NCBI RefSeq assembly: GCF_000003815.2
Contig: NC_049979.1
Coordinates: 33,702,053 to 33,766,052, forward strand
Source: Branchiostoma floridae
Lineage: Eukaryota; Chordata; Leptocardii; Amphioxiformes; Branchiostomatidae
DNA: 64,000 nucleotides
Direction: 5' to 3'
The position numbers were made by a program, and so were the translations under genes. Positions 52,301 through 58,301 of this stretch are shown one piece after another. Each line of letters begins with the position of its first letter. Within the stretch, counting starts at the first letter, position 1. The notes beneath the pieces were generated by a model that was given only the letters and a program-made list of their open reading frames with translations, ran no database searches and was not told the origin of the DNA.

Positions 52301-55300
52301 GTGCTTAACAATGTTAGTAACTAATACTTTATGTATAACCTTTGCAAAGTTAAGTTTATTTGTTGACGTGTTGTACTCCAAACTTGATTCTTACTTCTGT
52401 ATTCTATTCAGAGCAAGACTGCACCATCCCTGATGCCATGACTCCCGTCGTGGGCGGTTGTCTGGACGAGTACTCCCCAGGTGAAATGGACACAGGCAGC
52501 TACAGCGGCAGCTGGGGAGTGGCAACTAACAACACTGATCATGACAACAGCACTATCCTGTCCCCGTGGGACTACACATATGGGGATATCAATAGTGGTT
52601 AGTCATCATGATTGGGACACACTAGGGATGTGAAACAGCAACTCAAAAATCTTTGCATGGTTATTGAAATCAGACAGATCCTGTCAAAAGCATTAAGTGC
52701 TCTGCATAAGATACCCAAAACCTAAATAAACATTGATTTCTGTCAGCTGGTACCCAAACCTCATCACTACAATGTACCTGCACCTGATGTTACATTTACT
52801 AGGTACACATCATCATTCATGTAGACTCAAATCTCTCTCTATACATGTATGTACAAAGTAACCACCAAATGGAATTTAGCAGGGGATTAGCTACATTCAT
52901 ATATGAACACTCTATGTTCATCTAAAACACATTGTAGATCTTTATTTCATTACCAATTTCAGCAGACAGTCCTCAATGGAAGTGGACAGCAGTTCTTAGA
53001 TACCGAATGAATGAATGAATGAATGAATGAATGAATGAATGAATGAATGAATGAATTTTATTAACGTGTCATGCGTTAGAACGCCCAGCCCACGTGGGCT
53101 TATAAGACACATACAATACAAATCATAATTGAACAGAGGATATTATAACATAAAAGAACGTCAGGAACATAATCGGTATCGGGTAACAGACCAGATATCA
53201 AATCATAATCACCAAAATTAAACCATCAAACAAGGGTTTCGTAGAGCTAAACAGAGCAGAGTTTATACAGAAGATAAGGAAAAACATAATAGTAGACAGG
53301 AACATAATCGGAAACCATTATACAAATCGGGTAACAAACCAGATATCAAATCATAATCACATCAATCAAAACCATCAAACAAGGGTTCCGCAGAGCTAAA
53401 CAGAGCAGAGTTTATACAGAAAATAAGCAAAACATAATACATGTAGTACAGTTATAGTTGTACATAAATGGACAGGTTGTGAGTTCAAGTGTATAATCGC
53501 CTTCTTCTTTTGTTCCAAGCTTTGCGCAAGAAGTTCGAAATTTCGGAGACCCCCTCTTCAAACAACCACTTAATTCTGAATTCGTCCCGTTCCCAGATGA
53601 CCTCTGGACATTTGTCGAACATTTTGCAGAAGATGCTTTCTCGCAAGTCGTCATAAAACGGGCAGTAAAAAAGAAAGTGTGCCTCATTTTCTACCTCACC
53701 CAGGCTACACATTGTGCAGACTCTATTATCCTCAGGTATTGCTTGATACCGTCCAGTCTCAATGTACAATGGTAATATCCCTGCTCGGAACTGCGCACAG
53801 AGGGATCTTTGGCTTTTACACAGGTACCAGTGGTACTGTATTCTGGGCAAGATTCTATGCTGTGCCAAGTAGTTGTTTGGTCCTATCAATCATTAAAACC
53901 ATGTTATAAAGCACACACACATTTTGTACATGTTATTTCATTGTCCAGCAAGCCTCTCTAATGCCCATCTCTGCAGATATCCTGTATGTTGGGGAGCATG
54001 GCATGTACTCTGGAGGGGGTTACACAGCCGCCCTCGGCAAGACACTCAACGCCAGCCTTCAGACCCTGGCACATCTTCGCTCCGACAACTGGCTGGACAA
54101 CCGGACTCGAGCCGTCTTCATGGAGACAGTTCTGTACAACCCTCACGCCAACCTCTTCGCTGTGGTCACCATGACAACAGAGTTCAGCATCACCGGGCAC
54201 GTCTCCATGGCAACCGAGCTGGTGACCTTCAGGATCCACCACGATGGGCAGGTCCTGCTGCTGGTTCTACGGATGGTCCTGATGATCCTCCTGCTCTTCA
54301 GCCTGGTCAGGGAAGGTGGGTGGTACTCATCTTTACTGCAATGGCCACTAATTCTGCTGTGTGAGGACTAGAATTTTTTGCCAACAGTAGTAGTATACAA
54401 TTCATTGTTGCTCCAAAACAAAGTTTTATTGATGAACCTCCAGTGATGAAGATATTAATCAGTCATGTTTGATTTTATCTAGGATTGATTAAGGTATACT
54501 TTTTGTAGAGTTACACATGTATGTGTGAGTCTGTACTTGTTTTGAAAAAATCTATATAGGACTATATGGAAGAAATAGTAATTTACTAATGGATATTCTA
54601 GGTAAGCAACAAACAAAGTTTGGGTGGGATGCCCCAGAAGAGGGCTTACCGAGTAATGTATAGAACAAAATAGAATAGAACAGAATAGAATGGAAAGTTT
54701 AACCTATTAGGTTCCTTGTTTTAACTACTTTTCTTCCTCCACCCAGTCCTGAGGTTCAACACATACGTGATTGCCTACCTGACAGACCCCTGGAGCTGGC
54801 TGGAGATACTCACCATCACCACAGGCATGGCCACCATGGGGCTGTACTTCCGCGCCCAGAGCACCACAGACGAGGTCTCCGGACAGGAGGGCCGAGTCAC
54901 GTTCCACCTGTACCAAAGCGCCGCCATGTGGTACCAGGTGTACACGTACCTGCTGGGCACGCTCACCTGCTGCACCCTGGTCAAGTTCATTCGCCTTCTC
55001 AAGTTCAACAAGCACGTCAACGCACTGCTGTACACCATGAAGAAGACGGCAAGGCCTCTCATCAACTTCTTTGTCATGTCGGGCATCGTCTTCACGGCAT
55101 TCGCACTAGCAGCTAACCTCATCTTCGGCATCACCGTGCCGGGATATACCAGCATGCTGGGCACGTACATGAGCCTGTTCAACATGATGCTGGGATCGTT
55201 TCCGTTTGCCGTTTTGAAAGAGAGCTCGCCGATCTGGGGCCCTGCAATTTTCCTGTCTTTCGAGTGCACCATGCAGTTCATCCTCCTGTCCATGTTCATG

Positions 55301-55633
55301 ACCATCATCATGGATGTGTACATGGAAGTGAAGGGCGACGACCCCGAGGGTGTAGGAATGATGGGGTTCCTGTGGGAGGAGGTGTGTGGGGTCGCACACA
55401 AGATCAAGGCCACCGCAAACAGGCCTGAAACACAGCCGCCAGCAGCTAGGGAACGCAGCCGCCATCAGTTCACTCAGCTGGACCAGATGCACGAGCTGTT
55501 AGAGGAGCTGGACAGAAAAGAGAAAAGGAGAGAAAAGGAACTTAAAGAAGAGAAACGTAGAGAGGAGAGAAATAGAGAAGAGAGGAACAGAATGGTACGG
55601 TACTCCGAGAGCCCTAACTTGTGGTTTGTGTGA
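18614..55633 (+). CDS. Polycystin-1-like receptor-channel protein, 36 exons, complete
   Basis: Large plasma-membrane receptor/channel subunit of the PKD1 family. Exons: 18614-18662, 22358-22519, 23022-23180, 24951-25149, 25701-25939, 26853-27092, 27841-27973, 28596-28836, 30320-30548, 31069-31255, 32900-33083, 33834-34008, 34285-34424, 35813-35923, 36813-36950, 37593-37713, 38532-38614, 39133-39378, 40540-40758, 41591-41909, 42517-42644, 43348-43566, 44212-44319, 45183-45361, 47032-47097, 47468-47575, 48257-48470, 48970-49093, 49447-49512, 49904-50091, 50316-50393, 50742-50972, 51425-51593, 52412-52597, 53977-54315, 54747-55633. All phases agree, giving 6864 nt and 2287 residues. Order: signal peptide, Cys module, TSP1, F5/8C-type, 2 EGF, REJ, GPS, TM1, PLAT, TM2-11 with polycystin domain, basic/acidic helix. 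The start is set by a signal peptide spanning exons 1-2. The nearest families are PKD1L2/PKD1L1-type; orthology is not assignable by eye. Confidence 0.85.
18745..18929. repeat. Dispersed repeat copy (SINE-like family), fragment
   Basis: It has the family blocks TTACGTCCCATCCAAG, AACCTGGGTTCTCATTTT and a GTGAGGAAATAGG end. It stops where the long inverted repeat begins. Confidence 0.55.
18930..19705 (+). repeat. Left arm of a 776-bp near-perfect inverted repeat
   Basis: It begins at GTGTAACATGCATTGG and ends at GGCAGAAAAGTTACACAGA. The reverse complement is found at 20094-20869 with equal length and only a few differences, for example in the GCGCCCGTTCGCCGTG block. No protein domain was recognised in it. 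Confidence 0.88.
19994..20093. other. Assembly gap of exactly 100 N
   Basis: A run of 100 N, the usual placeholder for a gap of unknown size. The right arm of the inverted repeat starts at the very next base, so the local structure is not trustworthy. Confidence 0.99.
20094..20869 (-). repeat. Right arm of the 776-bp inverted repeat
   Basis: Inverse of 18930-19705. The outer end is ...GCATGTTACAC. The 288 bp between the left arm and the gap (19706-19993) have no counterpart on this side. Confidence 0.88.
21170..21420 (+). pseudogene. LINE reverse transcriptase C-terminal fragment
   Basis: It reads [27 protein letters not shown] and then decays. The RR...F...HP.H.L.PP pattern is the C-terminal tail of CR1/Jockey-like non-LTR polymerases. 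Only about 80 codons remain, in the first intron of the polycystin-1-like gene. Confidence 0.45.
22630..22835. repeat. Dispersed repeat copy (SINE-like family)
   Basis: Blocks GGGGCAGACTACTCACTC, TTTGCAGCC...GGCTGAATTGTGA, TAGGCGGGGCTAAA and CACTCACACCAGGAAGGA match the copy at 39825-40235 in the same order and orientation. Confidence 0.7.
23022..23180 (+). CDS. Polycystin-1-like: thrombospondin type 1 repeat (exon 3)
   Basis: [34 protein letters not shown] and SCE give the WxxWxxW-like, RTRxC and CxG/C spacing of TSP1. A single exon with phase 1 at both ends, a shuffling-competent module. The donor is weak (gttcag). Confidence 0.8.
24035..24340 (-). pseudogene. LINE 3' end, antisense, with (GATACA)n tail
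   Basis: On the - strand it reads [14 protein letters not shown], then [19 protein letters not shown], the end of a CR1-like polymerase (SFFPR..eWN..P). A 3'UTR ending in repeated GATACA follows. Related 3' ends are at 40277-40345 and 61480-61620. Confidence 0.65.
24951..25939 (+). CDS. Polycystin-1-like: F5/8C / fucolectin-type domain (exons 4-5)
   Basis: [64 protein letters not shown], ending [16 protein letters not shown]..., the WWxVDLG strand and NR...CC fit the fucolectin/tachylectin-4 branch of the F5/8C fold, which may bind glycans. Residues ~124-270. Confidence 0.8.
26160..26450 (-). pseudogene. Possible LINE polymerase C-terminal remnant
   Basis: The - strand reading [19 protein letters not shown] resembles the ..WN.LP..v. 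tail of non-LTR polymerases; sequence on both sides is degraded. Weak call. Confidence 0.3.
26619..26824 (-). pseudogene. Antisense SRCR-domain relic
   Basis: The - strand reads [19 protein letters not shown] then [20 protein letters not shown], matching the N-terminal half of scavenger receptor cysteine-rich domains (GTVCDdxf...A.V.C.eLgf.gs). After ~55 residues the similarity ends (no W.D...C.G.E motif). It is in the intron ahead of the EGF exon. Confidence 0.6.
26853..27092 (+). CDS. Polycystin-1-like: two EGF repeats (exon 6)
   Basis: EGF1 is THLSPC-like: [15 protein letters not shown] then [16 protein letters not shown]2 begins [16 protein letters not shown] and ends [15 protein letters not shown], a calcium-binding type with DIDEC. 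Both are in one phase 1-1 exon. Residues ~270-350. Confidence 0.85.
27140..27780. repeat. 37-bp minisatellite with 185-bp higher-order repeat
   Basis: The monomer approximates GAATGTTAGTGTGACTGTC plus ATTCAGCACCAGGGACAG, about 16 copies. Five-monomer blocks beginning at ~27301 and ~27486 repeat with the same internal variants (AACC, AAGGTCTG, GGGGCAG, AATGAC). Confidence 0.85.
27841..38614 (+). CDS. Polycystin-1-like: REJ region (exons 7-17)
   Basis: Exons 7-13 carry REJ-style features: paired cysteines and Trp ([23 protein letters not shown]), [11 protein letters not shown] (strand ...GTY.l.v) and [12 protein letters not shown]. Exons 14-17 are helical, phase 0, as in the region leading to GPS in PKD1L proteins. 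Residues ~350-930. Boundaries of the REJ domain are approximate. Confidence 0.7.
28188..28500. repeat. (TG)n/(GC)-rich alternating tract
   Basis: About 310 bp of almost pure purine-pyrimidine alternation, including GCGCGCGC runs near 28440-28470, within a 622-bp intron (27974-28595). Strong Z-DNA-forming composition. Apparent ORFs are artefacts. Confidence 0.9.
28979..30055 (-). pseudogene. Non-LTR reverse transcriptase, 5'-truncated, antisense in intron
   Basis: The - strand carries [28 protein letters not shown] (the catalytic ADD box), KYLGLTL and [14 protein letters not shown] over ~306 open codons (29899-28979). Upstream (29900-30050), [11 protein letters not shown] and WIANFL are in the same frame but separated by an in-frame TAA. 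It lacks finger and endonuclease regions. CR1/Jockey-like. Sits between polycystin exons 8 and 9. Confidence 0.85.
30060..30245 (-). repeat. Dispersed SINE-like repeat, opposite orientation
   Basis: It contains GGGTTCAATTCCTGGCC, which resembles a tRNA B box, and blocks TTCCTCACTCCACCC and AAATGAGTACCTGACTTTG that are inverse to the family at 39825-40235. It directly adjoins the truncated reverse transcriptase. Confidence 0.5.
30810..30960. repeat. (GGAT)n microsatellite
   Basis: About 150 bp of GGAT repeats with GCAT, GGAC variants, ending in GAAT units, in the intron before exon 10. Confidence 0.95.
31519..32220. mobile_element. ~700-bp MITE with 22-bp inverted ends, Tc1/mariner-like
   Basis: The left end (31519-31540, TTAGAGTCCATTCC...) and right end (32199-32220, ...GGAATGGGCTCTAA) match inverted at 21 of 22 positions. 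Ends next to TA suggest a TA target. The interior is AT-rich with repeated AAAATGGTA, and has no ORF of note. Confidence 0.7.
34961..35383. mobile_element. hAT-type MITE, copy 2
   Basis: The left end TAGGGCTGGGTATCGGTAC and the right end GTACCGGTACCCACCCCTA are inverted. A perfect 8-bp target duplication CTTACTAA flanks it at 34953-34960 and 35384-35391. Orientation is opposite to 4910-5470, whose left end matches this copy's right end. Intron of the polycystin-1-like gene. Confidence 0.88.
35578..35786. mobile_element. Foldback MITE, TTCACCTTTATCC ends
   Basis: TTCACCTTTATCCACG on the left and GGATAAAGGTGATC on the right; the arms continue inward (CCGTTATTTTTTTAAACATG against TAAATACCGTTATAAAAAAA). 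A relative is at 45480-45665. It ends 27 bp before exon 14 (35813). Confidence 0.7.
36350..36575. repeat. Dispersed repeat copy (SINE-like family)
   Basis: It shares CTCTGGTGACCTCAATACG, ACCACTAACACTGGGAAGGA and TAAGTGTGGTGGGTTCTTTA with the 39825-40235 copy, in the same order. Confidence 0.65.
37880..38475. repeat. 61-bp minisatellite
   Basis: The unit TTCACACTGGTCCTGTCCCT plus GGTGCTGAACTCACATTCAC plus ACTGATTATCCTCCTACTGAC recurs about 10 times with few substitutions. It ends ~55 bp before exon 17 (38532). Confidence 0.92.
39133..41909 (+). CDS. Polycystin-1-like: pre-GPS juxtamembrane ectodomain (exons 18-20)
   Basis: Three phase 0 joined exons (82, 73 and 107 codons). Exon 20 starts [20 protein letters not shown] and has N-glycosylation-type sites (NNTNLT). 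This is the GAIN-like region that precedes GPS in PKD1L proteins. Residues ~931-1192. Confidence 0.7.
39545..39812. repeat. Inverted repeat with ~75-bp arms
   Basis: The arm with TTTCAGACAACCATCCGGTG and AGAGATCTTGTTGGAGAGAG recurs inverted as CTCTCTCCAGTAAGATCCC and CACTGGTTGTCTGAAAAGTC. A foldback in the intron after exon 18; it may be two LINE 3' ends in opposite orientation. Confidence 0.65.
39825..40240. repeat. Dispersed repeat (SINE-like family), most complete copy
   Basis: Ordered blocks: GGGTGGGCCGACTACTCTC, GGGGCTGAATTGTGAAGAGC, GGTTTTGAACCACTCACACC, GATAAGTGTGGTGGGATC, ACATCCTATCCAAGGTACGG, TAGGTACTTATTTTCACC, TGCCTTTCTCAAGGGCACAA. At least six fragments of the same order occur in this window. 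Confidence 0.75.
40277..40345 (-). mobile_element. LINE 3' terminus with (GATACA)n tail
   Basis: A TGTATCTGTATC run, then AGCCGGTATAACCGCCCTTC and GGCGTAACACACCAG, is the inverse of the end at 61555-61615 and matches 24053-24105. Confidence 0.7.
40880..41100 (+). pseudogene. LINE polymerase C-terminal fragment
   Basis: [20 protein letters not shown] and IRDLQNFK match the R.SFIP.sv..WN.L...IR...+FK tail of non-LTR polymerases. A poly-C run and stop follow. In the intron between exons 19 and 20. Confidence 0.5.
41210..41475. repeat. Dispersed repeat copy (SINE-like family)
   Basis: Blocks GGAAGGTGTGGTG, TAACGTCCTATC, TAGGTACTTATTTTCCCC and TTTCCTAAGGGCACAAG match the 39825-40240 copy in order. 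Confidence 0.65.
42517..43566 (+). CDS. Polycystin-1-like: GPS proteolytic site and TM1 (exons 21-22)
   Basis: ACVYFGE...LWEGDGCR then [13 protein letters not shown] gives the four-Cys, two-Trp-like GPS pattern with an intact HL/T cleavage tripeptide (about residues 1251/1252). TM1 [20 protein letters not shown] (~1278-1297) follows, then a basic stop-transfer ARRADR. Confidence 0.88.
44212..47575 (+). CDS. Polycystin-1-like: PLAT/LH2 domain (exons 23-26)
   Basis: [90 protein letters not shown]. This is the cytoplasmic beta-sandwich after TM1 in all PKD1 proteins; it binds lipid/protein partners. A short 66-nt exon (47032) lies just after a piggyBac-type element. Residues ~1308-1461. Confidence 0.88.
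44700..45135 (-). pseudogene. LINE polymerase C-terminal fragment, antisense
   Basis: The - strand contains [17 protein letters not shown], a hallmark of the C-terminal end of RTE/CR1-like LINE proteins, then [10 protein letters not shown] and WRTITVGLC. Frames shift between blocks. It ends ~50 bp before exon 24 (45183). Confidence 0.7.
45480..45665. mobile_element. Foldback MITE, relative of 35578-35786
   Basis: GCTATATCCGTTGCTTTTAA and ACAGGGTATTTGGGG are inverse to CCTAAATACCCTGTTTTGG and AACAACGGATATAGG. The right end GATAAAGGTGAACTAGCG matches the family end at 35775. The left end is truncated. Confidence 0.7.
46051..47001. mobile_element. piggyBac-type non-autonomous element with TTAA target
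   Basis: TTAA plus CCCTATTCAGAC (46055-46066) faces GTCTGAATAGGG (46986-46997) plus TTAA (46998-47001): perfect 12-bp inverted ends and the TTAA duplication diagnostic of piggyBac. Subterminal GGGGGGCTTTTGAGGCCC blocks also mirror. The interior has no transposase but five TGACGTCA octamers. It ends 30 bp before exon 25. Confidence 0.85.
47700..48036. mobile_element. Diverged inverted copy of the 3888-4231 MITE
   Basis: Shared blocks in reverse orientation: TTGAAAATGCAACCACA, CAACCTGAAATTTTGC, ATGTGCATAAGCTTTTGTAT, GAAGAAAAGATAATGGATAA, GGCGCAACCTGGCTTTTGAC. Terminal repeats are eroded (GTGCTCGAATTG / GTATTTCGGGTACTG). Confidence 0.75.
48257..50972 (+). CDS. Polycystin-1-like: first TM cluster, TM2-TM6 (exons 27-32)
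   Basis: Exon 27 has the family signature [17 protein letters not shown] and [12 protein letters not shown]2 is [25 protein letters not shown] is followed by TM3 [20 protein letters not shown], then [20 protein letters not shown] and [13 protein letters not shown] (TM4-5), an acidic loop (exon 31), and TM6 [19 protein letters not shown]. The QPVKV motif is typical of PKD1/PKD1L. Residues ~1461-1761. Confidence 0.85.
50384..50430 (+). repeat. Short duplication of a splice donor
   Basis: The exon 31 end CTGAACAG followed by gtgagc (donor GT at 50394) is repeated as CTGAACAG followed by gtgagt (GT at 50425). Using the second donor would hit an in-frame TGA, so only the first is productive. Confidence 0.6.
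51425..54315 (+). CDS. Polycystin-1-like: polycystin (TOP) domain and TM7 (exons 33-35)
   Basis: [21 protein letters not shown], then exon 35 with [31 protein letters not shown] and NLFAVV, the conserved extracellular polycystin fold. TM7 is [19 protein letters not shown]. Several N-glycosylation-type sites (NNT, NST). Residues ~1762-1993. Confidence 0.88.
52141..52411. repeat. ~128-bp tandem duplication ending at a splice acceptor
   Basis: Units start at 52141 and 52269 (TATTCAATGTTCAAAG) and share GTTAGTAACTAATACTTTA and TTGACGTGTTGTACTCC. The start of a third unit aligns with the genuine acceptor of exon 34 (TATTCTATTCAG then AGCAAGACTG). Confidence 0.75.
53004..53890 (-). pseudogene. LINE 3' portion with zinc-knuckle C-terminus and (ATTC)n tail
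   Basis: The - strand ORF 53889-53485 has [38 protein letters not shown] and CPFYDDLRE, the CxxC...H....C knuckle at the end of non-LTR polymerases. The 3'UTR (53058-53484) holds a ~140-bp tandem duplication. The element ends in GAAT repeats (53004-53057 on +). 5'-truncated; in the intron before exon 35. Confidence 0.8.
54747..55633 (+). CDS. Polycystin-1-like: TM8-TM11, pore and C-terminal helix (exon 36)
   Basis: A single 887-nt terminal exon. [16 protein letters not shown] (TM8), [19 protein letters not shown] (TM9), [19 protein letters not shown] (TM10), pore loop [17 protein letters not shown]11 [20 protein letters not shown]. Then a cytoplasmic tail with [20 protein letters not shown] and a Glu/Arg-rich helix, probably coiled coil, ending SPNLWFV and TGA (55631-55633). 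AATG/gtacgg near 55594 could be an alternative donor. Confidence 0.87.
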
Positions 55634-56600
55634 AATATATTATTGTCACATATTAATGGTCCACAAGCCTCTAAGCAAGTCAAAGGACAAATGTATGTTA
55701 AACCAGACTGATATGACAAATATACTGATATGACAAATCTTTCATAACCAGATATGATAAGTCTATCATAACCAGATACGACAAATGTATTACTACCAGA
55801 TATGATAAATGTATCATAACCAGACTGATATAACAAATATACTGATTTGACAAATGTATCGTAACCAGATATGACAAATGTATCATAACCAGATATGACA
55901 AATGTATCATAACCAGATAAGACAAATGTATCATTACCAGATTTGACAAATGCATCAAAACCAGACATGACAAGTAGAAGATAACCATACATGACAAATG
56001 TATCATAACCAGATATGACGAATGTATCATATGTGCACGATTGACTGTGTCTGTGTGTTATGTGTATATGTTTGTCTTTGTATGCGCCTTTGTATGCACC
56101 TCTGTGTGTTTGTGTACGTGTCTGTGTGACTGCCTGTGTGCATGTGTCTTTGTGTCTGATTGTGTGTGTACATGTGTAACTTATGTGTATGTGCCTGTGT
56201 GTGTGTGCCCCCATGTGTGTATATTTGTGTGCATGTTTGTGCATGTATGTGCCTGTTTGGGTGTCTGTATGTACGTGCCTGTGTGTGTGTGCATGTGTAT
56301 GTGCCTGTGTGTGTGCCAGCATGTGTGTATGTTTGTGTGCATGTATGCGCCTGTGTGGGTGGGTGTGTATATGTGTATGTGCCTATGTGTGTGCATGTGT
56401 ATGTGTCTGTGTGTGCACGGTGTGTGTGTGTATGTGCGCATGTGTGTGTGTATGTGTGTGTGTCTTTGCATGTGTTTTGTCTACATGTTCCTGTTACCTG
56501 TACTAGACCAGTTGGTATCTCTGTGTGTATCCATTTTAGTACATTTTCCAACCATAATGTATGTCAATTGCATTGCATGAATAAAACACATAAAATTTCC
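55634..56600 (+). other. 3'UTR of the polycystin-1-like gene, made mostly of repeats
   Basis: From 55700 to 56040 a ~24-bp minisatellite (ACCAGATATGACAAATGTAT plus CATA) with ~14 variants. From 56041 to ~56475 a TG/TGTA/TGCC-rich tract. AATAAA at 56580-56585 is the first perfect signal after the stop. Whether the mature 3'UTR really runs through both arrays is inference. Confidence 0.55.
56580..56585 (+). terminator. Candidate polyadenylation signal of the polycystin-1-like gene
   Basis: AATAAA about 950 nt after the stop codon, immediately after the TG-rich tract. Confidence 0.5.
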
Positions 56601-57354
56601 TCGGACATTATTGATCACTTTTTTAGAGGCTTATACAGTTGATAGCCTGCACTTGAGCAGTTTTTTTATTTCTCGTAAATGCTTCCTTTATATGATCATG
56701 ACATAATGCTTGGGACTAGACAAGGGTTCAGGACAGCTACACGCCTGAAGCCTGTTTGGCCGCGAAGTAATCTTGAGAGTAATATGAAGTTTTAGTTTCC
56801 TTCCGCGAGTTAAAGTAGTCCTTTTGAACTTGAATTTTGATGACTTTATTGAAAATTGGCAGTGAGACCTTCACTGACTTGCATTCAATTTACAAAATTT
56901 ACATTTCAATTGTTACACACACTAATTAAAACAATTATATATTCCACTGTTTTCCACATAACTTGCATATTGATTTGAATATCATAAATTATCATATAGC
57001 CAGACAACGTCGACCAATCAGAAGGCTCCATTTTCCTCATACCCCAGGTCATTAATATCCTGATAAACGAGGTCATTCGGTAGTTATGGGAACCGGCCAT
57101 GAATTCTGGCATCGTATACACCTCAGGGCGGGTCATTAACCCTATATTAGACTTCTTGAACAACACCGCACGACAGATGTCCCCAACAGGGGAGCGATCC
57201 ATGGTATATCGGTAACAGACATACTGCTTACTATCGGAAATGAATTTGGGGTCGACATGCCTTACAAGAAAGCTTATCATTGGAGTCTACATCCACGTCT
57301 CTACCTAATTTTAACTTGTTTACTAAACTATGCTTCTAGCTTCCCATACCATTT

Positions 57355-57590
57355 CAATGATGGTGTTTCAGTACCGTGAAAAGTGACATGTTACTGATGC
57401 TGGTGTTTCAGTTTCGTAAAAGGTGACATGTTACTGATGTTGGTGTTTCAGTACAAATGTAATGTTGCAGATTACTGATATTCGTGTCTCTGTACCGTGA
57501 TAAGTGCCATGTTACTGATGCTAATGTTTCAGTACCGTGAAAAGTGCAATGTCAGTGATGCTGGTGTTTCTGTACCGCGGAAAGTGCATC
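57355..57590. repeat. ~44-bp tandem repeat, about six diverged units
   Basis: Core TGACATGTTACTGATGCTGG then TGTTTCAGTACCGTGAAAAG. Units differ by substitutions and small indels. Followed closely by the (AT)n run. Confidence 0.8.
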
Positions 57591-57627
57591 GGTATTTTCG
57601 TGTATTTAGCAATCAGACATTGCTGAA

Positions 57628-57629
<2 letters not shown>

Positions 57630-57690
<61 letters not shown>
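57630..57690. repeat. (AT)n microsatellite
   Basis: About 60 bp of uninterrupted AT alternation. Confidence 0.97.
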
Positions 57691-57692
<2 letters not shown>

Positions 57693-58301
57693 TGTAACAA
57701 ATCTAACCTTGGAAGAAATTTGGAAAACAATGGACGCAAAATGTATCAATATTACCTAGCAACTAAAAGCCTAACAAGGTCTAAATCTATATATTTGAGT
57801 CTGAAGTACACGCTTTTGGACTCAGAGTTAGATTACAACCTGAGAGTAATTACATCACGGTGACAAAAAATTATCCTACAGTGTTTTTCTTCCTAAAACG
57901 CAATGATAGAAACATACAATAAATAAAACAAAGACAAGTGGTTGAAGTTAATTGGCAAATGCGGACGCCGTTTTTAGTGATGCTACTAAGACTGAAATCG
58001 GATTTATCTGACTATTCGCATTGCTTTACAAGACAGTAGTAAAAGACATTGTTTTACATCTCCGTGAAGGTACAATGTTGTATTCGAACGCCTTCACTAA
58101 ACATTTCAGGGTCACTGTGGTCAAGGTTATCAATGCCATGTTCCACGGACCGCTCGCGATTGTCACGGAGTGTTCTAGAACTGCATTTGTCCACGCTGTA
58201 GCACAGCAACCAAACATAACGCCACTGTTGACCGAGGATACGCACGGATCTCTCGAGCTCCGCGTTTTGTCAAAGTGAATTTGCATGTTTGACATTGAAA
58301 T

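Larger units (their letters stand above)
56601..58301. other. Intergenic region with short tandem repeats
   Basis: A ~44-bp tandem repeat with GTTACTGATGCTGGTGTTTC plus AGTACCGTGAAAAGTG lies at 57355-57590 (about six units). An (AT)n run is at 57630-57690. A 124-codon - strand ORF (57280-56906) matches nothing I recognise. No promoter element was identified with confidence. Confidence 0.55.

Noticed and set aside
52133..52433. Repeated 60-68 codon ORFs
   Set aside because: Read-through of a ~128-bp tandem duplication; no conserved protein features.
55594..55600. Splice donor AATG/gtacgg ending the last polycystin exon early
   Set aside because: The frame runs to a stop 12 codons later and no plausible in-phase acceptor exon was found before the AATAAA at 56580. 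Kept only as a possible alternative end.
58021..58278. 85-codon ORF just upstream of the C2 gene
   Set aside because: No domain, a separate frame ended by a stop before 58302; possibly 5'UTR or chance.
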